A stretch of 64,000 nt of DNA from Rhipicephalus microplus (lineage: Eukaryota > Arthropoda > Arachnida > Ixodida > Ixodidae). Shown one piece after another: positions 30,536-41,489 of this stretch. Position numbers and translations under genes: made by a program. The stretch's first letter is position 1. Each line of letters opens with the position of its first letter. The notes beneath the pieces are model-generated. The model was not told where the DNA came from, searched no databases, and saw only the letters and a list, made by a program, of their open reading frames with translations. The stretch lies in assembly GCF_043290135.1 (NCBI RefSeq), contig NC_134709.1:63195056-63259055 (forward strand), read 5' to 3'.

Positions 30536-30780
30536 AGCATCCGTCCGTCCATTCGTTCTTGCTTCCGTCCGCTCACAACTCCGTCTGTGTGACCGTCCAT
30601 GCGTCTATCCGCCCATACGTGCGTGCGTCTGTTCATGCGTCCGCACGTCCATCCGTGCCTTCATCCCTGCGTTCGTCCAAGCATCCAGCCCTGCGTCCAT
30701 CCATGCGTCCATCCGTCGGTGTAGCCATCCGTGAGTCCGTCCATGCATCTGTCTGTGTGCCCGTTCGTCCATCTATTCAA
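30536..30780. repeat. Degenerate CCGT/CATG-rich minisatellite inside X copy 1
   Basis: Runs of 4-base-phased variants such as CCGTCCATGCGTC. Frames stay open on both strands because of the repeat, giving spurious proteins rich in Met-Asp-Gly or Arg-Pro-Ser. Confidence 0.9.
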
Positions 30781-30819
30781 CACTCCAAGTACCACCATCT
30801 CGCATCTTTTCTTCATATG

Positions 30820-32587
30820 AATGGATGAATGGATGGATGGATATGGCTGTACCCTTTTGATCGGGCGGTGGCTAGTGCCACCAGCGGTAATACTTAATGA
30901 ACCAAAAACTAGATTTATTTTTCCCCTTTTAAAAAGTGAGGTTGAGGATTCGTACTTTGCAGTGAAGCGTTTAATTTTCACTCGTGCCTTGACTTTAGCC
31001 ACCAATCATATAACCTCTTTCTAGTTAATTCTACCCGTTTAAAGTCTATTTTGCCCTCCCTGTCCCTAAACCAAACTGCTTTGGAAAAACTCCGCGCCAT
31101 CATCCTGAACTATAGGGCGAAGCCCTTCACACACATTATCAAGTGTTCGGCAGTTTCATCTTCCTCTCCACACGAACTGCTTACCGTGTCTACCCCTTCG
31201 TATTTGGCCCGATATGTCTTCGTTCGCAATACTCCAGTCCTGGCCTCAAACAGTAGGGAACTACCCCAAGTATTATCACAGATCCTTTCCTTGGCAATTT
31301 CCTGCCTAAAAGTTTGATAGACCTCTAGTGCGGACTTCTTAATCATGCTGATTCTCCACATATCGGTCTCAGCTTCCTTCACAATATTCTTAACAGATAA
31401 TTCTTTTTGGTTTGGCCCCCTGCTGTTTTCTAAGTATTTACCAGTCAATTTTCTGGTTCGCTGCCTCCATTTTGTATCGACATTCTCCATGCACAAGTAG
31501 CTGAACAACTTCCTAGCCCAGCGCTCCTCCCCCATTTCCCTCAATCGCTTCTCAAGTTTTATCTTGCTGCTAGCTTCCCTGCCCTCAAATGATGTCCATC
31601 TCATATCACCTTGTACTCCCTGATTTCGGTGTATTCCCGTGAGCTCCTAAGGCAAGCCTACCTATTCCACGTTGCTTCATTTCTAATCTTGCGTGAACTT
31701 CTGATCTCATGCACAAGACCGCTTTGCCGAACGTCAGACCAGGAACCATGACCCCTTTACATATTCCTCTGACAACATCATACCTATTGTAATTCCACAG
31801 TGCCCTGTTTTTCATTACCGCTGCATTCCTGTTACATTTAGTCGTCACGTATATTTCGTGTTCCCTTAGGTACTCGGCCCCATTGCTTATCCATACGCCC
31901 AGATATTTGTATTTATCTGTTATCTCTAGCGTGACCTCCTGTATTCTAAGCTCACTACCTTCATTGTCACTAAAAATCATGACTGCCGATTTTTCGTTAC
32001 TGAATCTGAAATCTAACCTATCTCCATCATTACCACAGATGTCTACCAATCTCTGCAAATCTTCCTTGTTGTTGGCCATTACCACTATATCATCTGCGTA
32101 CATCAATGCTGGTAGTGCCTGTTCAATGAGTTTTCCTTGTTTGTCGAAAGAGAGGTTGAAGCCCAGTCCACATCCCTCTAGTTTGGCCTCTAATCCTTGT
32201 AGGTACATCATGAACAATAATGGTGACAGGGGAAACCCCTGCCTAAGCCCCCGTTTTACCTCTGCAGGCTTGGATACCTGTTTTTCCCACTTTATAACTA
32301 CCTTGTTACCTTTATAGATATCCTTTAAAAGATTACTGACTACAACTTCCACGCCTAGTGTGTCCAGTATTCCCCACAATTCCTCTTGAAGCAGGCTATC
32401 GTACGCTCCCTTGATATCCAAAACGCTAGCCACAGGGGCCTGTGTTCCTTTTCTGATATTTCGATGCACTGCGTCAGTGAGAACAGATTGTCTTCCAGCC
32501 TCCTGTGTTTCCGAAACCCATTATGCAGTTCCTCCAGCACGCCCTCATCCTCTATCCATGCCTGCAGTCTTTCCTTTATATATTCCG
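30820..32587 (-). pseudogene. 5'-truncated RTE/L1-type LINE with YADD reverse transcriptase
   Basis: The minus strand reads AEYIKERLQAW, ELHNGFRKHRRLEDNLFSLT, a frameshift near 32400, VLDIKGAYDSLLQEELWGIL, GLRQGFPLSPLLFMMYLQGL and the catalytic MYADDIVVM (YADD at 32089-32100). A frameshift near 31610 leads into DMRWTSFEGREASSK and a C-terminal zinc-like region (SCGEEDETAEHLIMC). The endonuclease half is missing. The 3' end has an (ATCC)n-like tail (30820-30840). CATATG lies at both edges (30814-30819, 32588-32593), a likely 6-bp target duplication. Two frameshifts make it inactive. Clade not certain. Confidence 0.85.
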
Positions 32588-32687
32588 CATATGCACTGCC
32601 ATCCAGCGGACATTCCAAGGACTGAACTAGAGGAGGCCACGCACACTTTATTACGGCTTGCGTTTCGTGTCTACTTCCCACCTTTAA
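32588..32687 (+). other. Middle part of X copy 1
   Basis: Sequence from CCATCCAGCGGAC to CACCTTTAA, between the LINE and piggyBac insertions. It matches X copy 3 around 53085-53178, which has no insert at either place. Confidence 0.8.
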
Positions 32688-32701
32688 CCCTTTGTTGGAC
32701 A
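32688..32701 (+). repeat. piggyBac left terminal inverted repeat
   Basis: CCCTTTGTTGGACA, adjacent to TTAA. Confidence 0.95.
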
Positions 32702-32722
32702 GCGGGACATATACGTCCCACT
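32696..32722 (+). repeat. piggyBac left subterminal repeat
   Basis: GGACAGCGGGACATATACGT followed by CCCACTTA. Two relatives lie near the right end at 34948-34973 and 34992-35020. The core GGGAC-N6-GTCCC is itself an inverted repeat. Confidence 0.85.
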
Positions 32723-32945
32723 TATTATTCCACGCTCTCGGCGCCCTAGCTCTTTGAGAGAGCTCATGCAATCACATACAAGCCACTAGCGCCATCTATT
32801 GAGTATGCTAGAACATTCTGTATGCAATTTCGTGGCGTTTCCACTAGGTGGAAGCACGCACCAAGGCAAGAAGCAGTTTTTGTTTTTTCACTTGTGCGTT
32901 GCAGTTTTTCGGTGTTTTTGTGAGGTTCTTTCAAGCAAGAAAAAA

Positions 32946-34935
32946 ATGTCTGGTGAGTAAATCTTGTCTTTCTTGCACTTCAGTAACCACTTACAAACAA
33001 CTAGCAGGTATATTTTGTGATGTTTAGCAGTGCATAGATAAACGGAACCTGTTTTACGAATAGTAGTGGGAATCACCTGTTCCACGTTAGGCTTAGCGTT
33101 GCGCAGCAATAGCGTGGGGGCAGGTCGGTCCATACTGATTGCTTCTTTTCTTTTTTTATTAAGATAACAAGAAACGTCTCACTGCTGAAGAAGCACTTGA
33201 ATTATTCTGGAGCTTGCCAGAGAACTCTAACAACAGTGATGATGAAGAGTTCGAAAGCAGTGAAGATGAAGTTTGGGATCTACCACCCGATGAGTCCAGC
33301 GAGAACGAGAGTGATGTTGAAAACGCTCCCCCCGCTTCGTCGAGCATGCTGAAGAAAAGACGGCGTCCACCATATGCAGGCAAAAGAAAGAAAAAAAGGA
33401 AAAGTGCTGTTTCGAAAGCCGACACTGAAAATGATTCAGAAGGACCTCAGTGGGATACGTCGACTGTTTGTATGCCTACGCCTACGAGTCACAGCTTCAC
33501 GATCACCCAAAGACTCAGTCCGACAATCACTGCCCTTGACGCGTTCTCCTTGTATTTCGATAATGAGGTGTTGGACCATATTCTAGAACAGACAAATCTC
33601 TATGCTGAACAGACACAGCGAAAGGGATGGGTGCCGCTGACACGCGATGAGCTTGAAGCTTACATTGGGATGCTGATCCTTATGAGCGTCAACCGCATGC
33701 ATCAACTTCAAATGTACTGGTCTTCCGATAGCTTTTCCTACGTGAATGAAATTGCCAAAGTGATGACATACAAGCGGTTTCAGATGATATGCAATTGTCT
33801 TCATCTGAACGACAACGACAAAATGCCAGGCTATGGTGACAAAGATTTTGATCGCGCATATAAAGTGCGTCCTTTGATCAACATGATGAACAAAAAGTTT
33901 CAGACGGAGTACAACCCATCGACACATGTTGCAGTTGATGAAAGCATGTTCAAAGGACGCTCAAGCTTGAAGCAATACATGCCTATGAAGCCTAAGATAA
34001 AGAGGGGCTACAAGGTATGGTCCCTCGCAGACTCCGAAACGGGCTACCTGCTCCAGTTTCAACTCTACGAGGGGAAAAACGCTCAAAAACCACTTGACCG
34101 CACATTAGGTGAGCATATTGTTCTCTCACTAGCAGATGGTGTCGTGCCCACTGGTTCTCAGTTGTTTTTCGATAATTTTTTTTCATCAACAAAACTTTTG
34201 CAAGAATCGCGGGACATAGGCATTTTTGCCTGCGGAACTTTCCGTACAAACAAGAAAGACCTTCCTCCTGAGGTGAAAACTGACAACAAGATGGACAGGG
34301 GTTCATACTTGTGGCGAAGAAAGCGGGACGTCATTGCCTACCAGTGGAGGGACACAAAGAATGTCCACCTGATGTCCAATTACCACGAACCAGAATGTCG
34401 CGTCGATGTTCAAAGGACGCTGCCGAATGGCAAAAAAATATTAGTGGAGTGCCCTCAGGTGGTCAAAGATTATAATGCATGGATGGGTGGCGTCGACAAG
34501 TTCGATCAAAAGAGGAATACCTACCCTGCAGACCGGCGGTCTAAGCGATGGTGGAGTAGAATTTTCGACTTCATTCTTGATGCGGCGATTGTCAACGCAT
34601 TTATACAAGCCAACTCCATCGAGAATGTTGGATACCTTCACTTCCGCCTCAAGCTTGGCAGACAACTCATCGCACAAAGGAGCTTCCGCAAGCCTCGGAG
34701 GACCATCACTGCCTTCAAGAATAAGCGAGGCAAGAGCAACGGTCGCGCGATGACTGGTGTTCCGGATGAGAGTCGGTTCTCCGGAAACACTCACCACCCA
34801 AGCTTCACAGGCACGCGACGGCGGTGCCGCTGGTGCTCAACCAGCAAAAGAGAAGTCCGCACGAGGTATATGTGCAAAGTGTGCAATGTTCCGCTGTGTG
34901 CAACTTGCTTCGCACCATTTCACAAGAAAGTGTGA
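32946..34935 (+). CDS. piggyBac transposase (two exons)
   Basis: Exon 1 is ATGTCTG (32946-32952); the intron 32953-33163 begins GTGAGT and ends with a pyrimidine tract and AG; exon 2 runs 33164-34935. The joined frame starts MSDNKKRLTAEEALELFW and gives about 592 residues, close to the roughly 594 of classic piggyBac. After an acidic N-terminus come the DDE domain blocks HVAVDESMFKGRSSLKQYMP, SQLFFDNFFSS and WMGGVDKFDQKRNTYP, holding the three catalytic Asp (about D261, D339, D447). The C-terminus is a cysteine-rich domain, CRWCSTSKREVRTRYMCKVC and beyond, which binds the element ends. No stop or frameshift is seen. It excises and inserts the element at TTAA. Without splicing there is no good upstream ATG, so the intron decides the start. 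Confidence 0.92.
32953..33163 (+). other. Transposase intron
   Basis: 211 bp, GTGAGTAAATC at the 5' end and TTTCTTTTTTTATTAAG at the 3' end. It interrupts codon 3 (G/AT, Asp). Confidence 0.8.
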
Positions 34936-34945
34936 ACTGCCTCAA

Positions 34946-35020
34946 GTGGACAGCGGGACATATGAGTCCCACTTTATCGAAGTGACCTAAGTGGACAGTG
35001 GGACATATAGGTCCCACTTT
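34946..35020 (+). repeat. piggyBac right subterminal repeats (two copies)
   Basis: AGTGGACAGCGGGACATATG with AGTCCCACTT, then AGTGGACAGTGGGACATATA with GGTCCCACTT, about 44 bases apart, just after the stop codon. Same motif as the left subterminal copy. Putative transposase binding sites. An AATAAA lies at 35029. Confidence 0.85.
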
Positions 35021-35132
35021 TTTCTTTGCAATAAAACACTTCTCGACTTTCAGATTTGTTTTCTTGGGATCAAGAAGTGATAAATAGCTCACTAAAAATG
35101 TTTTAAACATGATAACTTTTGTTCCCTCGTTG

Positions 35133-35146
35133 TGTCCAACAAAAGG
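35133..35146 (+). repeat. piggyBac right terminal inverted repeat
   Basis: TGTCCAACAAAAGG, reverse complement of the left end with one mismatch, followed by TTAA. Confidence 0.95.
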
Positions 35147-35505
35147 TTAACTACCTCGAGTTCATGGTATATACTAGTTCACTGTATTCATGGCACTGCA
35201 GCCCAACGCTCGCTAAACCTTTCTAAAACCAAGGAGGTTACACTCAGCGAGTATAACGTAGCAAGCCTTTCTTGTCTGATAGTGCTCAATGTACATGCCA
35301 ATGGCTGCCAAGGGGGCATGAGAGACAGGATAATTTGGCTTTTAGTTAACGCGCACTCTGCGAATTTTTTATTGTTCAACTACGCACAGGAGCAATCTCC
35401 CACCGGCACCACCTTGGAGGTCAAAATGTAAGACTGGTTAGACACTACTACTACGACTACGAGGGACGAACGGGTGCCGCTATAAGGAGCTTCACCCCTA
35501 AAAAC

Positions 35506-36436
35506 GAGCAGTATAGGATATGACGCGTGGCGTCAAACCAGCGACGACCTTATCCTAACCGCGTGGCGCTGACCACTACACCACGAAACAAATTTGGTCA
35601 TGAATGCTAAAGGCAATCCACTTAATACACCATATGCTGTTTAATGGCCCTCAGAGTTTTCGCAACTTCACGCGTTTTTGCCATCAGTAGCCAGATGCCG
35701 CGAAGGCCTCGCGTTGGATGTGCTCTCAGGGTCATCAAGTTTAGCGTTTCTATACCTGCTGCTTCCACGGAGCGCGGTCTCTCCTGAACACGCACTTATG
35801 AGACTCGTCATTCGGGGGAGCGCGAAGGTCACTTCACTCGCTGCTGCGGCCGCGTCGACGAAACGAGCGCGCTTCTCATACAGGAAGAATTAATAATCGT
35901 GGCAGTTGCTCGCGTTGCCCTGTGCATACTTGGGTGTTCGTTCCGTGAGTAATCCTGTTTGAATAGCGCGCTTTCAGTGTTGAGCTGAGACAGTTGCTAT
36001 ATAGTCCGCACATGCCGTGTGTATGCTTACTTCGTGTGGGCTTTCTGCTTGAGGTGTGCGCTTGAAGTTTCGAGCTGCAGGCTTGTCGTTCTTCGCGTGA
36101 TTTTGCAATTTGTTGCTGTACCATTCATTCCTTTGTTCTTGTGGCGAAACAATGCACAATGAACGCTCAGCTACCTTTGTGAAGGCCCGCTTCGCTTTCG
36201 TGTTATACCAATTCCAAGAAGAGGTATCAACTTGACTTTTTCCCCTTTATTTGTAGCGCGGTGTTCGAAGCGTCCGCTGTCAAATTAATACTATCCTGGG
36301 TTTCTCGTTCGCAATATTGAGGAAGGTAGCACATGAGCAGATAGCCACACTGCTACAAGACTTGAAGGGAAAGAAACCTTGTGTCAGCCGAGTCTAATCA
36401 CGTAGGGTCAGTTTCTACCCTATCGATGAGCACCTT
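35506..36436. other. No gene recognised
   Basis: Moderately GC-rich in the first half; no coding frame with family resemblance. Confidence 0.45.
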
Positions 36437-36448
36437 AAGAAGTAGATT

Positions 36449-36552
36449 GATAGATTAGTGGGCTTTAACGTACGTCCCAAAACCACTATATGATTATGAG
36501 AGACGCCGTAGTGGAGGGCTCCGGAAATTTTGACCACCTGGGGTTCTTTAAC
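36449..36552 (-). mobile_element. 5'-truncated Ruka-type SINE with 12-bp TSD
   Basis: Only the 3' half of the SINE (GGTTTTGGGA side) is present. It is flanked by a perfect repeat AAGAAGTAGATT at 36437-36448 and 36553-36564. The truncation with a TSD shows incomplete reverse transcription at insertion. Confidence 0.93.
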
Positions 36553-36721
36553 AAGAAGTAGATTACAAACAAAATTTGAAGGACGCTTCAACTTCACCTT
36601 TAAGCGCAGAACATGATAGTGGAACCGGGCCCCGTGTGCATTGGCTCCTGAAATGTCTAGCCTACAACTTCGGTTTTGGGGGATAACCAAACCTTGCTAC
36701 AAGTAAGCGATGTTGACTTGT

Positions 36722-36724
<3 letters not shown>

Positions 36725-36808
<84 letters not shown>

Positions 36809-36824
36809 TGTGTGTGTGTGTGTG
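36725..36824. repeat. (AT)n-(GT)n microsatellite
   Basis: About 40 AT units (36725-36805) followed by about 8 GT units. Confidence 0.97.
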
Positions 36825-38892
36825 TTTTGAATTCACATGAGCCTCAGTTATTATTTTTCGAACCTAACCTAAGTTACCGGAGTGTAAGTCTAAGTTGAAA
36901 CCCCACAGTTTCAAACAGTATTATTTGCCCAGTAGTGTAAATAGTGGTCTCAATTAAACTGTCCTCGAAAGCAAAATTTGGGGTTCAATATAGTATATGT
37001 AGGCGTTTATTTACAAATTAGGAATTTATATGCACTTACAAGCATTTAGGCACAAGGGTGAAAATATAAAAAATTTAGGCGTAATCAAAGCTCTATAAAA
37101 GGCAATTTGAACCTCTATACGTGTTTATAAGTAGTAACCTCTAATTTGTGCCCATTTTAACCTTTAATTTGTGATTGAAGAGGGGTGATGAAAACACAAG
37201 GAACAAAATGAGCGTTTTCTCAAACTTTGGTCGCTAATCATGAACCCTATCAGCTATCCTGACAGCACGCTTTAAGAGATGGAGTGCGAAATCGACTAAA
37301 AATGCGATTTTTCAATTTTGATAGCATGATGTTTCAGCATTACTGACAAGCGCTTCCACGTAGCGGCGCATTAACACGAGCAGTGGAAAGCGTTTAAAAA
37401 TGGCCCCAATCGCGCCTGATTCCGTGACCGCACTGCGACAGCTCGAACTTTACATGGCATTTTCTTCAAACACTACTTTTCGCCAGGAGAGGAAAAATTT
37501 ATATGTAAGCACTGCAGCTTTCAAGTTCAAAGTTTTGTTACTTCTTTTACGTAGCATGCGCCCTTACTCAAGAAAGATAATGGCCTTCTGAGCAAGATTG
37601 CATTTTTGCGCAAGTTATTCTGAAGAAAGAAGCCCTAAAACTCTAATCATCACACGTTTGAATTTTTAATTGAAGGATGGTCATGCCTGTAATTATATTT
37701 GTTCCGACGGATACCCTTGGCCACGGTGTTATTAGTATATTACACTGTTCCCTGGGCACGTGAAATAACAAGAAGAGATTTCACCATTCTACTGGCAAGC
37801 AAAATATTTTTCACAAATATTTGTTAAACAATTAATACAGTAGAATGTTAGCTTTTTCAATATTTTTAAAATGACTTTTTATTTCCATGCCCTATTCACA
37901 AAACATCTAGTAAAATCTTAATTCAAGCAGTTTGAAAAATGCTGTGGAGCTTGCTTGAAAAATAACAGAGCGATGCCCAGTAGTAGTTGCACACCTGCCT
38001 TTGCTATCCATCCCCTTTTAACAAGTTGCCAACATTCGGTCGACTATTGGCCACCGATGTTCGCCGCAGTGGAGCTGTCGTTTTGATGTTCGGCCGCTGA
38101 CCTGGTGGTCAAGATTGGCAAGTTGATGGGGATAAATTGACCGCAGCAAAAGAGCACCGGGTAGATTGACGAATTACGGAATTGGTTTTGGCCCTGATAT
38201 GGACGCAAGGAGAAAAATTAGAATTCTGATGGTTATGAATAACATGGTGGTGCATGCAGCCGAAACATGCTGCGGAACAAAAACACGCGAAGCAGATTGA
38301 GGTGAATGAAGCTTAACTTGTGTGTACAAGATGGAACTTATGCGGTTAACTCTCAAATGCGGAAATGCCTCCTAACGCTCCCCTAGAAAAAAAAAATCGG
38401 AAGGCTGCCTTGCTAGGCGAAATAGTTCAGTATCATAGTAGACTTTAGCGCAAACAAAAACAGTGGGAACAAATTGACCACAAAAAGCATTACCACTATG
38501 TTCGTGTGGTCCTTGTCTTGTCCCTGTTTATTGCACTAAAGTCCACTTTAAGATCCCAAAAAGTGCAGAGGCTGGCGCAGCTAGCACATTTGTATAGTCC
38601 GTTATATCGAGATTTTTTAAATTTAAAACTGGTACAATGGGTGCGCTATCCCCAGGTGATGAAATTTATTGTAGTCTTCACATTTACTGCACTTCAATTA
38701 ACGTTAAGGCAAAACTTCAAGCCAATAGAAAGTTCTCATGGTGGGCAACATATCCGTGGCAGGCCGCAAGAATTCTCCGAACACCACAACGCTACAATAT
38801 ATTGCTTGGTCTCAGAGTTTTCGTAAAAACCATCTGTTTATAAAAAATCCCATGAAAATTTCGAGCACGTTACGAGTCGGAGGGATCTAAGT
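36825..38892. other. No gene recognised
   Basis: AT-rich intergenic DNA; short frames only. Confidence 0.5.
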
Positions 38893-39447
38893 TTATGGCA
38901 TAAAAACGCCGAGTCCGAGTTTTAGAAAGTTTTCGTAGCTTATCGTGATGTAACCATCCATGTCGGTGTCGTAACTCTTGAAGGCGCTGGTGAACGTCTG
39001 AAGAGTGACGCAGCACAGGATGTAGTCGTCGAAGGTGATTGATCCTTTCCTCTCACGGTCGTATTTCATGAGCAGGAGATCGATCGTTCCGTCGCTCAGA
39101 CGGTATCCGAAGCTTCTGAGCGCGTCGCGAAGCTCGTTTTTGTCGATGGAACCCGAGCGGTCCTTGTCGTAGTCCTGGAAGCACCGAAGCCAGTCGTTGA
39201 TGTAGTTCCAAAGGGACACGAAGTCGTCGAAGCTCAGCGTGCCCGTGCGGCTGCGGTCGAAGATGTTGATCATCATGCGCACCGCTTCAGGATTGAAGGG
39301 CTTCCAGGTGCCGTTGGAGAGACATTGCTGCAACTCGACCGCGTCTACGCGCCCACTGCGATCCTTGTCGACCTTGTTGAAGATGTCGCGCAGGTAGTTG
39401 ACGTCGGCTCTTGGCGTCTGAGGTCTGTAGGAGCCGTACGAAGACAT
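38893..39447 (-). CDS. Penta-EF-hand protein, PDCD6/ALG-2-like
   Basis: 184 residues from ATG at 39447 (MSSYGSYRPQTPRADVNYL); the frame is open 63 codons further up, but only from a GTG. Five EF hands follow: loops at about 27-38 (DKDRSGRVDAVE), 64-75 (DRSRTGTLSFDD), 94-105 (DKDRSGSIDKNE), 130-141 (DRERKGSITFDD) and 160-171 (DTDMDGYITISY). ALG-2 hallmarks are CLSNGTWKPFNPEAVRMMI, LRSFGYRLSD and the length (human about 191). ALG-2 is a cytosolic Ca2+ sensor that links ESCRT/ALIX and COPII (Sec31) membrane traffic. The short Gly/Pro-poor N-terminus argues against peflin or sorcin. It is in a single exon, unlike vertebrate PDCD6, so it could be an intact retrogene or a lineage that lost introns. 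No poly(A) remnant is seen. No damage is seen. Confidence 0.88.
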   Translation of the reverse strand: MSSYGSYRPQTPRADVNYLRDIFNKVDKDRSGRVDAVELQQCLSNGTWKPFNPEAVRMMINIFDRSRTGTLSFDDFVSLWNYINDWLRCFQDYDKDRSGSIDKNELRDALRSFGYRLSDGTIDLLLMKYDRERKGSITFDDYILCCVTLQTFTSAFKSYDTDMDGYITISYENFLKLGLGVFMP

Positions 39448-40389
39448 CGCTGGCCACTGGTCGACGCTGGCGGTATTTCTTAGCTCGGACGTGAATGGCA
39501 CGGTATACTGTGCCGTGGGTTGAAGATCGGAGGCCGACGTACGTATGCGTAGTTCAATTTTGCATGCCGAGTGCCGAATTAATGCTCCGAATAAGATATC
39601 GATAATGCCTACGCGGCTGGTTTGACTTATCCCCACTATTATTAAGTGTATGATGATGACGTTGATGATGAAAATCTTATCTGGGTCCAGAGACGACGCA
39701 GGCTAGACCGCGCATCACCCGTCTAGTCCCACATAAGGCCTGCCAAGCCGAGCAAAACCTCCAAGCCAATTATTTTCCTATAGTATCTCTACAGAAGACA
39801 AAACTTCGGAGGACACTTGAGCTTCATCTTCAAGAGTAGTAGGCGGCAGTGTATCGGGCTCCATGCTTATCACATTCTAAATTGCTAGCACGGCTCCCAT
39901 TCTCGATGCAGGCCTCAATCAGAAGAACAAATGTTCACGTAAGATTGGCCGCTTCAAACGGTCTTAGAAGGTTTACTGCAAGTGCGTGTGTTAAGTGCCA
40001 CTACGCCATAATTGTGTCTCATGGGAACCATCGAAGGGCCAATACGTGTCTCTAAGACAACACGCATGCACCAGTGATTTGTAATGAATGGGCTTTTAAA
40101 ACTACTTTTTCAACAGTTACCATCTTTTGACGCCAGACGCGATTCTGCGCTTCCGCTACACAATATTGCGTGCGTTGCGGTGACTTTTTTTGCTATACAT
40201 GACATTCATATTGTGTTTTGCTCTGAATAAGTTTCGAGCTATATTGTGGCTTTGTGGCATACTTGTTTACCAGCAGGCGGCCCCAGTTCAATGCTTCCTC
40301 GGACCAAAGTATTTTCTATTATTCATAATATATTCATCTTTTTTTTGCATTTTTCCGGTCATTAACAACGCGATAATTTCTCACTCAGA
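39448..40389. other. 5' flank of the PDCD6-like gene; no gene recognised
   Basis: Contains a possible 5' leader. Nothing else recognised. Confidence 0.4.
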
Positions 40390-40465
40390 AACAATGACGC
40401 CGACACCGACGCCGACACCAGGATTTTAGCAAAACGATCTCTTTAACACTACCGCGTCAAAAAGG
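40390..40465 (+). mobile_element. 3' end fragment of a second tRNA-derived SINE family
   Basis: The stretch with GACGCCGACACCAGGATTTT and CTCTTTAACACTACCGCGT matches the 3' end of the SINE at 49054-49243 (ACACCGATGCAGG, then CTCTTTAACGCTTTCGCGT). Only the tail half is recognisable. Confidence 0.5.
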
Positions 40466-40693
40466 TAAACGTCAATTTGGGGATAACTGAAAGCGCACAG
40501 ATGCATATTTATAAAGCGAACAGATGATGCATTAGAGGAAGCATCGTAAGATGGACTGGTTATTACGATGCGCCAATTATCAGCTTTTACGAGGTGGCTA
40601 TATTTCTGAACTGAATGAGGACGCAAGCATTCTGTGTACAGTCTCTTATGCTCTCTCATCCCCAGAATCCTCCTGCTCATTTCCCCCTTTCCA

Positions 40694-41104
40694 TTAAACA
40701 ATGATATATGTACAGCTGTTCATTATTTTCTCTGTACAGTCTGTAGGAGAGGGCCTGGACATTGGACCAATCTTGATAGCCTCGAAAACAACATCGTGCC
40801 ATAGTACACCGTGCAGTTGTGATCGCCAAGTTACGCTGTCAAAAAGCATCATGAAATATTTTCTCCCCCAAACGTGGCTTTCCACGCTCCCTGCTTTGTT
40901 CTTGTCGAGCAGAAGACGGAACAAAGAACCATTTCTTGTCCCCTGTCGAACATTTTCAACATAAAAAAAGCACTCCACAGGAGCACCTTTCCACATAACT
41001 CGAATATGTAAAGCTCCTTCAAACTTCTCATCCTTTGGTCCTATGATTCTTAGCTGGGGTACGGTACGGTAACTCGGCAGTTTTTGTAGCACAGTGAATG
41101 ACAT
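40694..41104 (-). CDS. Unrecognised 136-residue open frame
   Basis: ATG at 41104 with a TAA just before it, so a true start or nothing. The protein (MSFTVLQKLPSYRTVPQLRI at the start) looks structured, with GALHIRVMWKG, FFYVENVRQ and SQLHGVLWHDVVFEAIKIG, and has no signal peptide or membrane segment. I do not recognise the family and see no splice partner. It may be a small gene, an exon or a retrocopy fragment; chance cannot be excluded. Confidence 0.3.
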   Translation of the reverse strand: MSFTVLQKLPSYRTVPQLRIIGPKDEKFEGALHIRVMWKGAPVECFFYVENVRQGTRNGSLFRLLLDKNKAGSVESHVWGRKYFMMLFDSVTWRSQLHGVLWHDVVFEAIKIGPMSRPSPTDCTEKIMNSCTYIIV

Positions 41105-41489
41105 TTACAGTGGACTGCTACAACCGAATATTTTTTCCCAACTTAAGTAGACCTCATCAAATATTCTGTAGTGTTGATTCCTTATTATACGGAAAGAAAT
41201 AATTTGATCTCTACCTTTTATTCTACCGAGAATCATTTTAATTAAAAATATGAAATGTGAAATTAGCGCGTTTCAATTGGTCCCATAGCGTTACTCAGAC
41301 TAGTTCCGTTATCTAAATAGCAGTGCTTTGACCACACAAGTTTCTGACGTTCATGCAGAGGACACTGCTTATATTCTCATTGTAACTTCTGCAAATCCAG
41401 TGACCAAGTTCAGGGCTTTGTGAGAAACAGGCCATACATAAAATCCTTCCTGACAGTAAAATTCAAGACAAGTGTGACGCGTGCGATGG

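Larger units (their letters stand above)
32688..35146 (+). mobile_element. Complete piggyBac transposon with TTAA target duplication
   Basis: 2459 bp bounded by TTAA at 32684-32687 and 35147-35150. Terminal inverted repeats are CCCTTTGTTGGACA (left) and, in reverse, CCTTTTGTTGGACA (right), 13 of 14 matching. It contains a full transposase gene with one intron. Unoccupied X copies carry a single TTAA here (CATTTAACCACCTCGAG near 53169), proving the insertion point. It looks complete and possibly mobile. Confidence 0.96.
30491..35505 (+). mobile_element. Non-autonomous TIR element 'X', copy 1, with two nested insertions
   Basis: Three separated parts belong together: 30491-30819 (left end and minisatellite), 32588-32687 and 35147-35505 (right part). 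The left end has GGAGAGTGGGGCGAAGC and the right end GGAGCTTCACCCCTAAAA, an inverted pair (GGGGCGAAGC at 30529-30538 against GCTTCACCCC at 35489-35498). An uninterrupted order of the same parts is seen in copies at 52745-53473 and, inverted, 49445-50447. No protein is encoded by X itself. The inserts are a LINE (30820-32587) and a piggyBac (32688-35146). X is a name used here only. Confidence 0.8.
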
